A DNA stretch of 64,000 nucleotides from Chitinophaga sp. Ak27 (GTDB lineage: Bacteria > Bacteroidota > Bacteroidia > Chitinophagales > Chitinophagaceae). A program made the translations under genes and the position numbers. Positions 49,835 through 58,210 of this stretch are shown here, one piece after another; position 1 is the first letter of the stretch; every line of letters begins with the position of its first letter. The DNA lies in assembly GCF_012726295.1 (NCBI RefSeq), contig NZ_JABAOB010000005.1:310001-374000 (forward strand), read 5' to 3'. The notes under the pieces are model-generated. The model was not told the origin of the DNA and made no database searches. It worked only from the letters and a program-made list of their open reading frames with translations.

Positions 49835-51685
49835 ATGAGCCAATTTAACCACCTCCGGAAATACCATAGTTTCTTTCGCTTTAAAAAAGATTTTGAGCAA
49901 TACGGTCTTAAAAGTGTGAAAAGCTACCAACTGGTGCTCTATTGGCTTCATGCCCGGATGAACCGCAGCCAGTTCCTCTTGTTGTCGGGTATATTAGTAG
50001 GCTGCACAGCCGGTTTGGCTGGGGTTATCTTAAAAAGCCTGGTCCATTACATTCATTATATTATTACCGATAAAGTGCATTTCAGCACGCAGGTAATCTT
50101 TTATGTGGTATTTCCCTTCCTGGGGATTGTACTGACCACGCTCATGGTCATCTGGTTTTTTAAAGGCGAGTCCAGGAAAGGGATTCCGGCTATTTTACAC
50201 GAGATAGCCCAAAATTCCAGTTTTATTCCGCCAGTCAAAATGTACTCGCAGATTGTACAGAGCGCGATTACGGTGGGGCTGGGGGGATCTGCAGGGTTAG
50301 AAAGCCCGATAGCCGTTACCGGCGCTGCCCTCGGCTCCAATTATGCCCGTACTTACCACCTGGGCTATAAAGAACGTACGTTGTTGCTGGCCGCCGGCGC
50401 TACCGCCGGGATTGCTGCTGCCTTTAACGCGCCCATTGCGGGGATGATGTTTGCTTTTGAAATTCTGCTCACGGGGGTGGTTTTCTCAGACTTCATGCCG
50501 CTGGTTGTAGCGGCCGTATGCGGTAGTTTGTTATCTAAAATTATTTTACAAGAGGAAGCCCTGTTTCATTTTGAGTCACGGGTAGCTTTTAACTACCATA
50601 ATGTACCTTTTTACCTGGCGCTGGGGTTATTGAGCGGTTTTTACGCCCGTTACTATGTGGTGATTTCACAGAAGATAGAACACTTTTTCCATAGGTTGAA
50701 GTGGACGGCACTTCAAAGGGCCATCCTGGGAGGAGTAGTGATATCGGCGCTCTGCGTAGCAATGCCGCCGCTGTTTGGCGAGGGCTATACCAGCGTGAAA
50801 TCCCTGGCTTCCGGCAATGGAGAAACCATTCTGCAAAATAGTTTTTTCCGTTACCTTCCTATCCAAAGCTGGATGATTGTAGTGTTTACAGGGAGCGTTT
50901 GTTTATTGAAAGCACTGGCCGCCTCTGTAACCATCCAAAGCGGCGGGAATGGCGGTAATTTTGCGCCCTCCTTATTCGCGGGTGGCTTCCTGGGCTTTTT
51001 CTTCGCGATGGTTTGCCAGCAAATGGGGATCACCGATATTCCAGTCACTAACCTGGTGATTGTAGGCATGGGGGGGGTAATGGCCGGCGTGATGTATGCC
51101 CCGCTAACTGCCATCTTCCTGATAGCTGAATCCAGCTCTGGGTATGATCTTTTTATTCCATTGATGATTGTTTCCACCATTTCTTACCTGATGGCTAAAT
51201 GGTTTTCGCCACTTTCCCCGGAGTTGAAACAACTGGCGAAAGAAGGCAAAATATTTACCCGGGCCCACGACAACAATATTTTGCTGCTACTGAAAATGGA
51301 TGACCTGATTGAAAAAGATGTACAGCAAATCAATATTGGCGCTACTTTACGGGAATTAATTGAATTGATAAAAGAAGGAAACCGGAACATTATTGCGGTA
51401 GTAAATGATCAAAACCGGTTTGAAGGTATTATTACCCTCGACGATATACGCCCCATCATGTTTAACCCGGAGTTATATGATAAGGTGATGGTGAAAAAAC
51501 TGATGAAGGCTCCCCCGGCGGAAGTATACCTGAAAGATAACATCAACCTGGTGATCAAGAAATTTGACGAGGTGCAAGCCTGGAATCTGCCGGTAGTACA
51601 GGATAAACAGCTGGTTGGTTTTATCTCCAAATCCAGTATCCTCAATAAATACCGGTCGCTGTTACAGGAATATTCCGAAGGATAG
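49835..51685 (+). CDS. CLC-family chloride channel/antiporter with C-terminal CBS pair
   Basis: 616 residues. CLC membrane domain at about 45-440: RKGIPAIL at the first selectivity loop, GGSAGLESPIAVTGA carrying the gating Glu, GIAAAFNAPIAGMMFAFE, and GGNGGNFAPSLFAGGFLG. Two CBS domains follow (about 470-600: MDDLIEKDVQQINIGATLRELIELIKEGNRNIIAVV and VMVKKLMKAPPAEVYLKDNINLVIKKFDEVQAWNLPVV), which usually bind adenine nucleotides and gate transport. It conducts Cl- or exchanges it for H+. Upstream of the KefF/KefC pair, so this is an ion-homeostasis cluster. Confidence 0.94.
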   Translation: MSQFNHLRKYHSFFRFKKDFEQYGLKSVKSYQLVLYWLHARMNRSQFLLLSGILVGCTAGLAGVILKSLVHYIHYIITDKVHFSTQVIFYVVFPFLGIVLTTLMVIWFFKGESRKGIPAILHEIAQNSSFIPPVKMYSQIVQSAITVGLGGSAGLESPIAVTGAALGSNYARTYHLGYKERTLLLAAGATAGIAAAFNAPIAGMMFAFEILLTGVVFSDFMPLVVAAVCGSLLSKIILQEEALFHFESRVAFNYHNVPFYLALGLLSGFYARYYVVISQKIEHFFHRLKWTALQRAILGGVVISALCVAMPPLFGEGYTSVKSLASGNGETILQNSFFRYLPIQSWMIVVFTGSVCLLKALAASVTIQSGGNGGNFAPSLFAGGFLGFFFAMVCQQMGITDIPVTNLVIVGMGGVMAGVMYAPLTAIFLIAESSSGYDLFIPLMIVSTISYLMAKWFSPLSPELKQLAKEGKIFTRAHDNNILLLLKMDDLIEKDVQQINIGATLRELIELIKEGNRNIIAVVNDQNRFEGIITLDDIRPIMFNPELYDKVMVKKLMKAPPAEVYLKDNINLVIKKFDEVQAWNLPVVQDKQLVGFISKSSILNKYRSLLQEYSEG

Positions 51686-51725
51686 CCATATTTGTTGGCT
51701 ATTTTTATAATTATAATGAGAAAAA

Positions 51726-52331
51726 ATGGCCAGAGTACTGATCAATTTTGCACATCCTGCCCTGGAGAAGTCGAGGGTGCATGCCCAGCTGCTGCGTGCC
51801 ATTAAAACCATACCGGGCATTACTATCAACGATCTGTACGAGCAATATCCCGATCTTGATATTAATGTAGCGCGGGAGCAGACCTTACTGGAGCAACACG
51901 ATATTATATTCATGCAGCATCCCTTTTACTGGTATAGTGCGCCGGCCATTGTAAAGCAGTGGATAGACCTGGTGCTGGAACATGGGTGGGCATATGGCCA
52001 TACCGGGAAAGCCTTGCAGGGAAAGTACTTCAGTAATATTATCAGTGCCGGCGGATCAGAGAATGCCTATCAGCCTGACGGACATCATGGCCATACGATA
52101 CATGACTTCCTGTTGCCGTTTATACAAACGGCGAAACTCTGTAATATGCACTACGCCGCACCTTATATAATTTATGGCGTACACAGAGAAGATATTTCCG
52201 ATATAAAAGAGGAAACGCAAAAACTGGTACAAGTGCTGGAACGCTTACGGCGTCCGGAGTTTGACCTGAGTGCCATCACAGGGTTCAGCAACTTGTCGCA
52301 ATTACTTCAACTTCCCGCTCAAACCCAATAA
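51726..52331 (+). CDS. KefF-like NAD(P)H-dependent flavin oxidoreductase, regulatory subunit
   Basis: 201 residues, flavodoxin-like quinone reductase fold. N-terminus ARVLINFAHPALEKSRVHAQLL (FMN phosphate-binding region), HPFYWYSAPAIVKQWIDLVLEHGWAYG and ISAGGSENAYQPDGHHGHTIHDFLLPF match KefF/MdaB-type proteins. KefF activates the KefC potassium/proton antiporter under electrophile stress in E. coli. Here the KefC-like gene starts 1 nt after the stop codon, so the pair is translationally coupled. Confidence 0.9.
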   Translation: MARVLINFAHPALEKSRVHAQLLRAIKTIPGITINDLYEQYPDLDINVAREQTLLEQHDIIFMQHPFYWYSAPAIVKQWIDLVLEHGWAYGHTGKALQGKYFSNIISAGGSENAYQPDGHHGHTIHDFLLPFIQTAKLCNMHYAAPYIIYGVHREDISDIKEETQKLVQVLERLRRPEFDLSAITGFSNLSQLLQLPAQTQ

Positions 52332-52332
52332 T

Positions 52333-54225
52333 ATGGATCAACATTCATTACTATTCCAGGCGATGGTATACCTGGCCGCAGCGATTGTATTTGTACCTCT
52401 GGCTAAGAAATTGGGATTGGGTGCCGTATTGGGCTATCTGCTAGCTGGTATTATTATAGGCCCTTCGGTATTGGGTTTTATAGGTACGGAAGGAGAAGAC
52501 ATCATGCACTTTGCGGAATTTGGCGTGGTGATGATGCTGTTCCTGATCGGTATAGAACTCGAGCCTGCATTGCTATGGCGGCTGCGGGCCTCCATACTTG
52601 GGCTGGGAGGGCTGCAGGTAGTACTGAGCGCCGCTGCCCTTGCTGGTATTGCATTACTGCTGGGGCAACCGGTGAATAGCTCGCTGGCCCTGGGCATGAT
52701 ATTGTCGCTTTCATCAACCGCCATTGTATTACAGACCCTGAATGAAAAAGGGTGGATGGGTACCGCTGCAGGACAAAGTGCGTTTTCTGTATTATTATTC
52801 CAGGATATCGCGGTGATCCCTATGCTGGCCATATTTCCGCTATTGGCGGGAAGTGTGGCCACAGAGGCGACTTCGCATACTCCTTCTCTCCGGGATAACC
52901 TACCCGGCTGGGGACAAACACTGGTGGTACTTGGAGCCGTTGCTATCATTATTATTGCCGGCAGGTACCTGGTACGGCCCATTATGCGGGTGATCGCCCG
53001 TACACGGGTGAGGGAACTATTTACCGCCACCGCCTTGCTAATGGTGGTAGCCATTGCCGTACTAATGAACCTGGTGGGCCTGAGTTCCGCGCTGGGGGCC
53101 TTCTTAGGCGGGGTAGTGCTGGCGAACAGTGAGTACCGCCATGAGTTGGAAAGTGATATTGAACCATTCAAAGGATTGTTGTTGGGTTTATTCTTTATTG
53201 CGGTGGGCGCTTCTATCGACTTCAAGCTGATATTGGAACAGCCCTGGCTAATAATGGGGCTGGTAGTGGGTATCATGGCAGTCAAAGGCATTATACTGTT
53301 TATATTGGGTAAGATATTTAAGCTGAACATAGACCAGAACCTGCTGTTTGCCTTTGCCCTGGCGGATATTGGAGAATTTGCCTTTGTGCTGTTGTCCTTT
53401 ACCAGTCAAACGCAGCTGCTAAGTGGTGAAATGACCGCCATGATGACGGCCGTGGTGGCTATTAGTATGGCGTTGACGCCGCTGATTATGCTGTTGTATG
53501 AAAAAGTGATACAGCCATATTTTACCCGTTCGGAAGTGAAAGCGGAGCGGGAAGCCGATGAAATTACCGAAAAACACCCGGTGATTATTGCAGGATTTGG
53601 CCGCTTTGGCAGTATGACAGGGCGTTTCCTTCGGGCCAACGGTATTAACGCCACTATCCTGGACCTGGATTCCGACCGGGTAGATGCCCTGCACAACCTG
53701 GGTATTAAAGTATATTATGGAGATGCTTCGCGGTATGATTTGTTGGCCGCCGCAGGTGCGGCCGATGCTAAAATACTGATCATTGCCACCGACCATCCGG
53801 AGCAAACGCTGGAAATTGTGAAGATGGCGCAGCGCTATTTTCCGCACCTGCAGCTATTGGTACGGGCAGAAAATAACGAAGATACCTTCGAGCTTATGGA
53901 CCTGGGTGTATTACATATTTACCGGGAAACCATAGACACATCGTTACGGGTAGGAGTAGATGCCTTGCGCATGCTGGGCAACCGCGCCTATAAAAGCGAG
54001 CGGGCCGCCCGTACCTTTTTCCGGCAAGATGAACGTACGCTGAAAGGCTTATCAGCCCTCCGCGACGATAAAAAACAATATATCATTTCCATGAAAGAGC
54101 GCATTGAAGAAATGGAAAAGCTCATTTCATCCGATCGCGTAAAAACCTGGCTGGATGAAGGCCAGGGCTGGGATCCTGAATCACTGCGCGACGAAATCAG
54201 GGGCGAGAAAAGAGAAATAGAATAA
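52333..54225 (+). CDS. KefC/KefB-like CPA2 potassium:proton antiporter
   Basis: 630 residues from the ATG at 52333; an earlier in-frame start would overlap the KefF-like gene by 60 nt. CPA2 transport domain of about 12 helices (1-385: AKKLGLGAVLGYLLAGIIIGPSVLGF, ALGMILSLSSTAIVLQTLNEKG), then a cytoplasmic RCK/TrkA-N domain (about 415-535: HPVIIAGFGRFGSMTGRFLRANG, with a GxGxxG nucleotide site) and a helical tail. It exchanges K+ for H+, likely protecting against electrophiles or alkaline stress, and is regulated by the preceding KefF-like protein. Confidence 0.94.
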   Translation: MDQHSLLFQAMVYLAAAIVFVPLAKKLGLGAVLGYLLAGIIIGPSVLGFIGTEGEDIMHFAEFGVVMMLFLIGIELEPALLWRLRASILGLGGLQVVLSAAALAGIALLLGQPVNSSLALGMILSLSSTAIVLQTLNEKGWMGTAAGQSAFSVLLFQDIAVIPMLAIFPLLAGSVATEATSHTPSLRDNLPGWGQTLVVLGAVAIIIIAGRYLVRPIMRVIARTRVRELFTATALLMVVAIAVLMNLVGLSSALGAFLGGVVLANSEYRHELESDIEPFKGLLLGLFFIAVGASIDFKLILEQPWLIMGLVVGIMAVKGIILFILGKIFKLNIDQNLLFAFALADIGEFAFVLLSFTSQTQLLSGEMTAMMTAVVAISMALTPLIMLLYEKVIQPYFTRSEVKAEREADEITEKHPVIIAGFGRFGSMTGRFLRANGINATILDLDSDRVDALHNLGIKVYYGDASRYDLLAAAGAADAKILIIATDHPEQTLEIVKMAQRYFPHLQLLVRAENNEDTFELMDLGVLHIYRETIDTSLRVGVDALRMLGNRAYKSERAARTFFRQDERTLKGLSALRDDKKQYIISMKERIEEMEKLISSDRVKTWLDEGQGWDPESLRDEIRGEKREIE

Positions 54226-54228
54226 TAC

Positions 54229-54477
54229 TTACCGGATATGCTGAATGATTAATTCGGCTACATGGTGCAACAGCCCAACATCCAGCGAATGTAAGTGATC
54301 GTGCATGGGTGTACTCGACACGGCTCTTACATAACCTTCTTCATCGGGTTCAAAGGTGATTTCATGTTCCTGGATCACCACCTTATATACCGTTTTGAAT
54401 TGCTGATGCGCTGTTGTAACCTCTACGATATGTGGGTGACCTTTGTATTCAAATTTAAGTGTGAAAATGTCTGACAT
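54229..54477 (-). CDS. Small hypothetical protein, 82 residues
   Basis: MSDIFTLKFEYKGHPHIVEVTTAHQQFKTVYKVVIQEHEITFEPDEEGYVRAV is beta-rich and soluble, followed by a helical, His-containing C-terminus (MHDHLHSLDVGLLHHVAELIIQHIR). Ends 3 nt from the stop of the convergent KefC-like gene. No family recognised, but composition and the clean start argue that it is real. Confidence 0.65.
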   Translation of the reverse strand: MSDIFTLKFEYKGHPHIVEVTTAHQQFKTVYKVVIQEHEITFEPDEEGYVRAVSSTPMHDHLHSLDVGLLHHVAELIIQHIR

Positions 54478-54508
54478 ACAGTTATCGTTATGCAGCGCGC
54501 TTGCCTAT

Positions 54509-54694
54509 TCATCCTGGTGATAGTACCGCCTGATCCGTTTTTTTTTCTTCACGGGAAAGCTGGTGAATAGCCCACAGGGAGAAGGAAGCAAGGCCACTGA
54601 TGATCAATATGTAACCAATAAAACCGAGTGTATGGAAGACCTTAAACCATATCCAGTCGTTTGTGATGGCGTACTGCGCTAAGATAGCTAAAAT
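54509..54694 (-). CDS. Possible small membrane protein without a canonical start codon
   Basis: An open frame on the minus strand reads (I)LAILAQYAITNDWIWFKVFHTLGFIGYILIISGLASFS, then a charged tail LWAIHQLSREEKKTDQAVLSPG and a TGA. The hydrophobic stretch followed by a charged tail looks like a genuine small membrane protein. There is no ATG, GTG or TTG between the upstream in-frame stop (54731) and the hydrophobic segment; an ATT at 54694 is the only plausible start, 8 nt after the stop of the upstream gene, with AAAGGG directly before it. It could be translationally coupled, a remnant, or chance. Confidence 0.3.
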   Translation of the reverse strand: MLAILAQYAITNDWIWFKVFHTLGFIGYILIISGLASFSLWAIHQLSREEKKTDQAVLSPG

Positions 54695-54701
54695 CCCTTT
54701 G

Positions 54702-55886
54702 TTACAACTGTAAACGAATACCCAACTTATTTAATCCTTTTACCAGTAATAACATCAATACAGAGAAGATGCCGCACCATAGGATGCCTGGCACCCCTTG
54801 ATTCAATACTGCGGGCAGGCTCACGCCGGCCAGTATCATACCGAAATAAACGATATCGGGCAATATATAGGTAAGCAGCGGATTGGATCCTGCCGGGCGG
54901 AAGAAGGCAGTCCACTTACTGACCTTGTTTACATCTATCAGTATATATAGCAGGGAAAATATCGCCACACAAATAGCCGCGCTATATAAGCACCAGGAAG
55001 GCGTAGCGCGTATTTTAGAAATTTGGTACGTAGGCCTTAACAGCAGGGCGCCCATCATTAATAGCACAAAAAAGCCGCATACTTTTGAAAAAAGCCTGCG
55101 TCCTTTCAAGTCGAGATCCTGATCAAAATAAAATAAGGTGAGCAACATGCCAGACAAAACAATAGACGCATGCGCCGCGTTCCGGCTCTGGGAAGCAATC
55201 CAGCTCCACTCTCCTTTGTGCATAAAGGGCTGCTTACATAAAATATAATAGCCAATGCAAACGGCTATCATGAGCATAATAGCGTTGGCATTGCCTTTAA
55301 ACCATTGGTAAAAAATACAGGCGTATAGGTAAGCCCAGCCGATCAATCCCAGGATGCCCCACCATTGCGGCGCCAGTCGCTCGCTGCCATCGCCGCCACG
55401 ATAAATGATGCCCAATATAATCAGCCCTGCCATACCGGCTCCTTTAAAGCACCAGCTTATCCAGGACTGTTTAAACGTATAAACGTTCCACACCAGGACA
55501 GCACAACCATAAAACAGCAACGACCATAATGCTACGCTCATGCCGGTAGCCGCGGCATTCAGCTCTTCTGTATTTACCATGAAAATACCCAGTACCCAGA
55601 GTCCCACGGTACGCCAACCGATGTGTTGTTGCAACTTCCAAAAACTATCTCCCTTAGCCAACCTGCTATTAATAGCAAACGGGATAGACATGCCGACAAT
55701 AAAGAGAAATGCAGGGAATACCACATCTACAAATGTCATCCGGTCTTCCGTAGCATGTGCATGCTGCATCCAGGCGGGAATGCCCTGTACGCCGGCTACA
55801 CTATTCACGAAAATCATGATCAGGATAGTAATTCCGCGGAATGCATCGATAGATAAAATACGACCGGATTTCAGGTTGTTGATCAT
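54702..55886 (-). CDS. DUF5009-like heparan-alpha-glucosaminide N-acetyltransferase-related membrane protein
   Basis: 394 residues from the ATG at 55886 (MINNLKSGRILSIDAFRGITILIMIFVNS); an ATG at 55919 would add 11 residues. About ten membrane helices. The N-terminal SIDAFRGITILIMIFVNSVAG and FVDVVFPAFLFIVGMSIPFAI are the conserved segments of the DUF5009/DUF1624/HGSNAT group of membrane acyltransferases, which move acyl groups to sugars across the membrane. The role here is unknown; nearby glycoside-related genes suggest glycan metabolism. Confidence 0.85.
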   Translation of the reverse strand: MINNLKSGRILSIDAFRGITILIMIFVNSVAGVQGIPAWMQHAHATEDRMTFVDVVFPAFLFIVGMSIPFAINSRLAKGDSFWKLQQHIGWRTVGLWVLGIFMVNTEELNAAATGMSVALWSLLFYGCAVLVWNVYTFKQSWISWCFKGAGMAGLIILGIIYRGGDGSERLAPQWWGILGLIGWAYLYACIFYQWFKGNANAIMLMIAVCIGYYILCKQPFMHKGEWSWIASQSRNAAHASIVLSGMLLTLFYFDQDLDLKGRRLFSKVCGFFVLLMMGALLLRPTYQISKIRATPSWCLYSAAICVAIFSLLYILIDVNKVSKWTAFFRPAGSNPLLTYILPDIVYFGMILAGVSLPAVLNQGVPGILWCGIFSVLMLLLVKGLNKLGIRLQL

Positions 55887-56037
55887 ACGGGTAACGAATA
55901 AGGGTTGAAGTAATAACAAAATACAATAATAAATTGTGTTTCATTCTTATTTATCAAGATCTCCTCTTATCCTTTCTAATATTGGAGGTGGCAAAAAATA
56001 ATTACCTTTCCCCCGCTAACAAAATCTCAAACAACTT

Positions 56038-58080
56038 ATGAAGCAACTCTTTCTCGCCGGCGTCGGCGTGGCTTTTTGTGTAGCCTGTAACCAGGGGCCA
56101 TCCAACACCAACAAGCAGGTAAACGCCACCCCCGATGCAGTAGCCGCCAACGTAGATACTACTGTAAATCCCAAAGACGACTTTTTTGATTATGTGAACG
56201 GAGGCTGGATTAAACGTAACCCGATTCCCGCAGAATACAGCTCCTGGGGCATTGGCAACCTGGTACAGGAAGAATTATATAAACGCCTGCGTATCATCAA
56301 TGAAAAAGCAGCAGAAAACCCATCCGATCCCATCTCTAAAAAAATTGCTGCCTTCTGGAAAAGCGGTATGGATTCCGCACGCATCAATGCAGCAGGTATT
56401 ACGCCTATAGCCGGTACTTTAAAAGAGATTGATGCTATAACCAACGTACAACAACTGGCACAGCTGGCCTCTCAACTGAACGTAACCGCAGGTGGCACCT
56501 GTGATATTTACATAGGGCAGGATGCGAAAAACAGCGATGCCATTATGGTGCAGCTGGGGCAGGGCGGCCTCGGATTACCGAACCGTGATTACTATTTTAA
56601 TACCGACGATCGTACTACTAAAATAAGACAAGCCTATCCCGGCCATGTGGCCAAAATGCTGGCATTTACCGGCATGGATACCACTACTGCGCAGAAAGCT
56701 GCGGCTGGCATTGTACAACTGGAAACCCTGCTGGCAAAATCCAGCCGCAAGCTGGAAGCCCTGCGTGACCCGGAAGCCAACTATCATAAAATGCCAGTAA
56801 CCCAATTGAATAAAATTGCCGGGAACATAGACTGGACAGGTTTTATCAAACAACAAGGTATCAGCAAATTTGCAGACACCGTAATTGTTGGTCAGCCAGA
56901 ATTTTATACTGCCTTAAGTGGCGCCATCAAATCACAACCACTCGACACCTGGAAGAATTACCTGAAATGGATAGTGATTGCCAATGCGGCGCCGCAATTG
57001 AGCGATACCATTGCTAATACCCAATTTGCTTTTTATGGTAAACTTCTCAGGGGACAAGACCAACAAAAACCCCGCTGGAAAAGGGTATTAGACGCTGAGG
57101 AAGGCGCCATGGGCGAAGCGCTCGGACAATTGTTTGTAAAAGAATTCTTCAATGCTACTGCTAAAAAAAGATATGAAAACCTGGTGGAAGAGATCCGTAC
57201 TGCATTGAAAAACAGGATTGAACACCTTGACTGGATGAGCGACAGCACTAAACAAAAAGCATTATACAAGCTCTCCAAAATCAGCAAGAAAGTAGGCTAT
57301 CCTGACAAGTGGAAAGACTTTTCCGCTATGGATATCAAGGATCAATCTTATTACCAGAACGTAGTAGCAGCCAAACAATGGTGGCAAAATTATGAGATTA
57401 ATAAACTGGGTAAACCGGTAGACCGCAGCGAATGGGATATGACGCCACAAACCTATAATGCCTATTACAACCCCAGCAATAATGAAATCGTATTACCGGC
57501 AGGCATCTTCACCGTTCCCAGTAAGCGCGATGAAGAGCTGGACGATGCCGTTGTATATGGCTATGCCGGAGCTTCTACCATTGGACACGAAATTACCCAT
57601 GGCTTCGATGACGAAGGCCGCCAATTTGATGCAGCCGGTAACCTGAAAAACTGGTGGACCAAAGAGGACATCAAAAAATTCAATGACCGCGCCGATGTGA
57701 TGGTAAGACAGTTTAACGGCTATGTTGTAGTAGACAGCTTACATATTAATGGGAAAGCTACCCTGGGTGAAAATATCGCAGACCTGGGTGGTATCTTACT
57801 GGGATGGGAAGCATTTAAAACGACCGGACAATACAAGAAAAATGAAAAGATTGCCGGCTACACGCCTGCACAGCGCTATTTCATGGGATATGCCCTGGGC
57901 TGGTTGAGCCATACCAAGAAAGAATCGCTGGCCAGGCAGGTGCTGACAGATGTACATTCACCGGCTAAATTCAGGGTGAACGGCCCATTCAGCGATGTAG
58001 ACGCGTTTTACGAGGTATATGACCTGCAGCCCGGAAACGGCATGTATAGAGCAGATAGTACCAGGGTAAAAATCTGGTAG
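56038..58080 (+). CDS. M13-family (neprilysin-like) zinc metallopeptidase, lipoprotein
   Basis: 680 residues. A lipoprotein signal with Cys17 in FCVACNQG; then the M13 N-terminal helical domain starting DDFFDYVNGGWIKRNPIPAEYSSWG. The catalytic zinc motif HEITH is at 517-521 (IGHEITHGFDDEGRQFD), with the third ligand Glu578 in GENIADLGG. The C-terminus is FRVNGPFSDVDAFYEVYDLQPGNGMY...RVKIW; the usual C-terminal CxxW is replaced by RVKIW, as is common in bacterial lipoprotein versions. It degrades small peptides in the periplasm or at the surface. Single-gene unit followed by a repeat hairpin. Confidence 0.95.
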   Translation: MKQLFLAGVGVAFCVACNQGPSNTNKQVNATPDAVAANVDTTVNPKDDFFDYVNGGWIKRNPIPAEYSSWGIGNLVQEELYKRLRIINEKAAENPSDPISKKIAAFWKSGMDSARINAAGITPIAGTLKEIDAITNVQQLAQLASQLNVTAGGTCDIYIGQDAKNSDAIMVQLGQGGLGLPNRDYYFNTDDRTTKIRQAYPGHVAKMLAFTGMDTTTAQKAAAGIVQLETLLAKSSRKLEALRDPEANYHKMPVTQLNKIAGNIDWTGFIKQQGISKFADTVIVGQPEFYTALSGAIKSQPLDTWKNYLKWIVIANAAPQLSDTIANTQFAFYGKLLRGQDQQKPRWKRVLDAEEGAMGEALGQLFVKEFFNATAKKRYENLVEEIRTALKNRIEHLDWMSDSTKQKALYKLSKISKKVGYPDKWKDFSAMDIKDQSYYQNVVAAKQWWQNYEINKLGKPVDRSEWDMTPQTYNAYYNPSNNEIVLPAGIFTVPSKRDEELDDAVVYGYAGASTIGHEITHGFDDEGRQFDAAGNLKNWWTKEDIKKFNDRADVMVRQFNGYVVVDSLHINGKATLGENIADLGGILLGWEAFKTTGQYKKNEKIAGYTPAQRYFMGYALGWLSHTKKESLARQVLTDVHSPAKFRVNGPFSDVDAFYEVYDLQPGNGMYRADSTRVKIW

Positions 58081-58105
58081 GTATAGCACATAAAGCAGAA
58101 GACAT

Positions 58106-58185
58106 AAAGCAAAAAGCTATTGAAGCGGATGATATTAGCGAATGTTTAAATACTCGCATCTATCGCTTCAATAGCTTTTTGCTTT
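58106..58185. repeat. Long repeat hairpin, copy 2
   Basis: A 22-bp perfect stem: the left arm AAAGCAAAAAGCTA plus TTGAAGCG (58106-58127) pairs with 58164-58185. The loop holds AGCGAATG-TTTAAATACTCGC (58137-58157), nearly identical to the reverse complement of the 23479-23499 loop core. A further CTTTTTGCTTTTAGCTTTTT tail follows. Probably also terminates the peptidase transcript. Confidence 0.8.
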
Positions 58186-58210
58186 TTGCTTTTAGCTTTT
58201 TGACCTGGCT

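Noticed and set aside
52434..53330. 298-codon minus-strand frame opposite the KefC-like gene
   Set aside because: Antisense of a membrane-protein gene with clear family motifs on the plus strand; no family features of its own.
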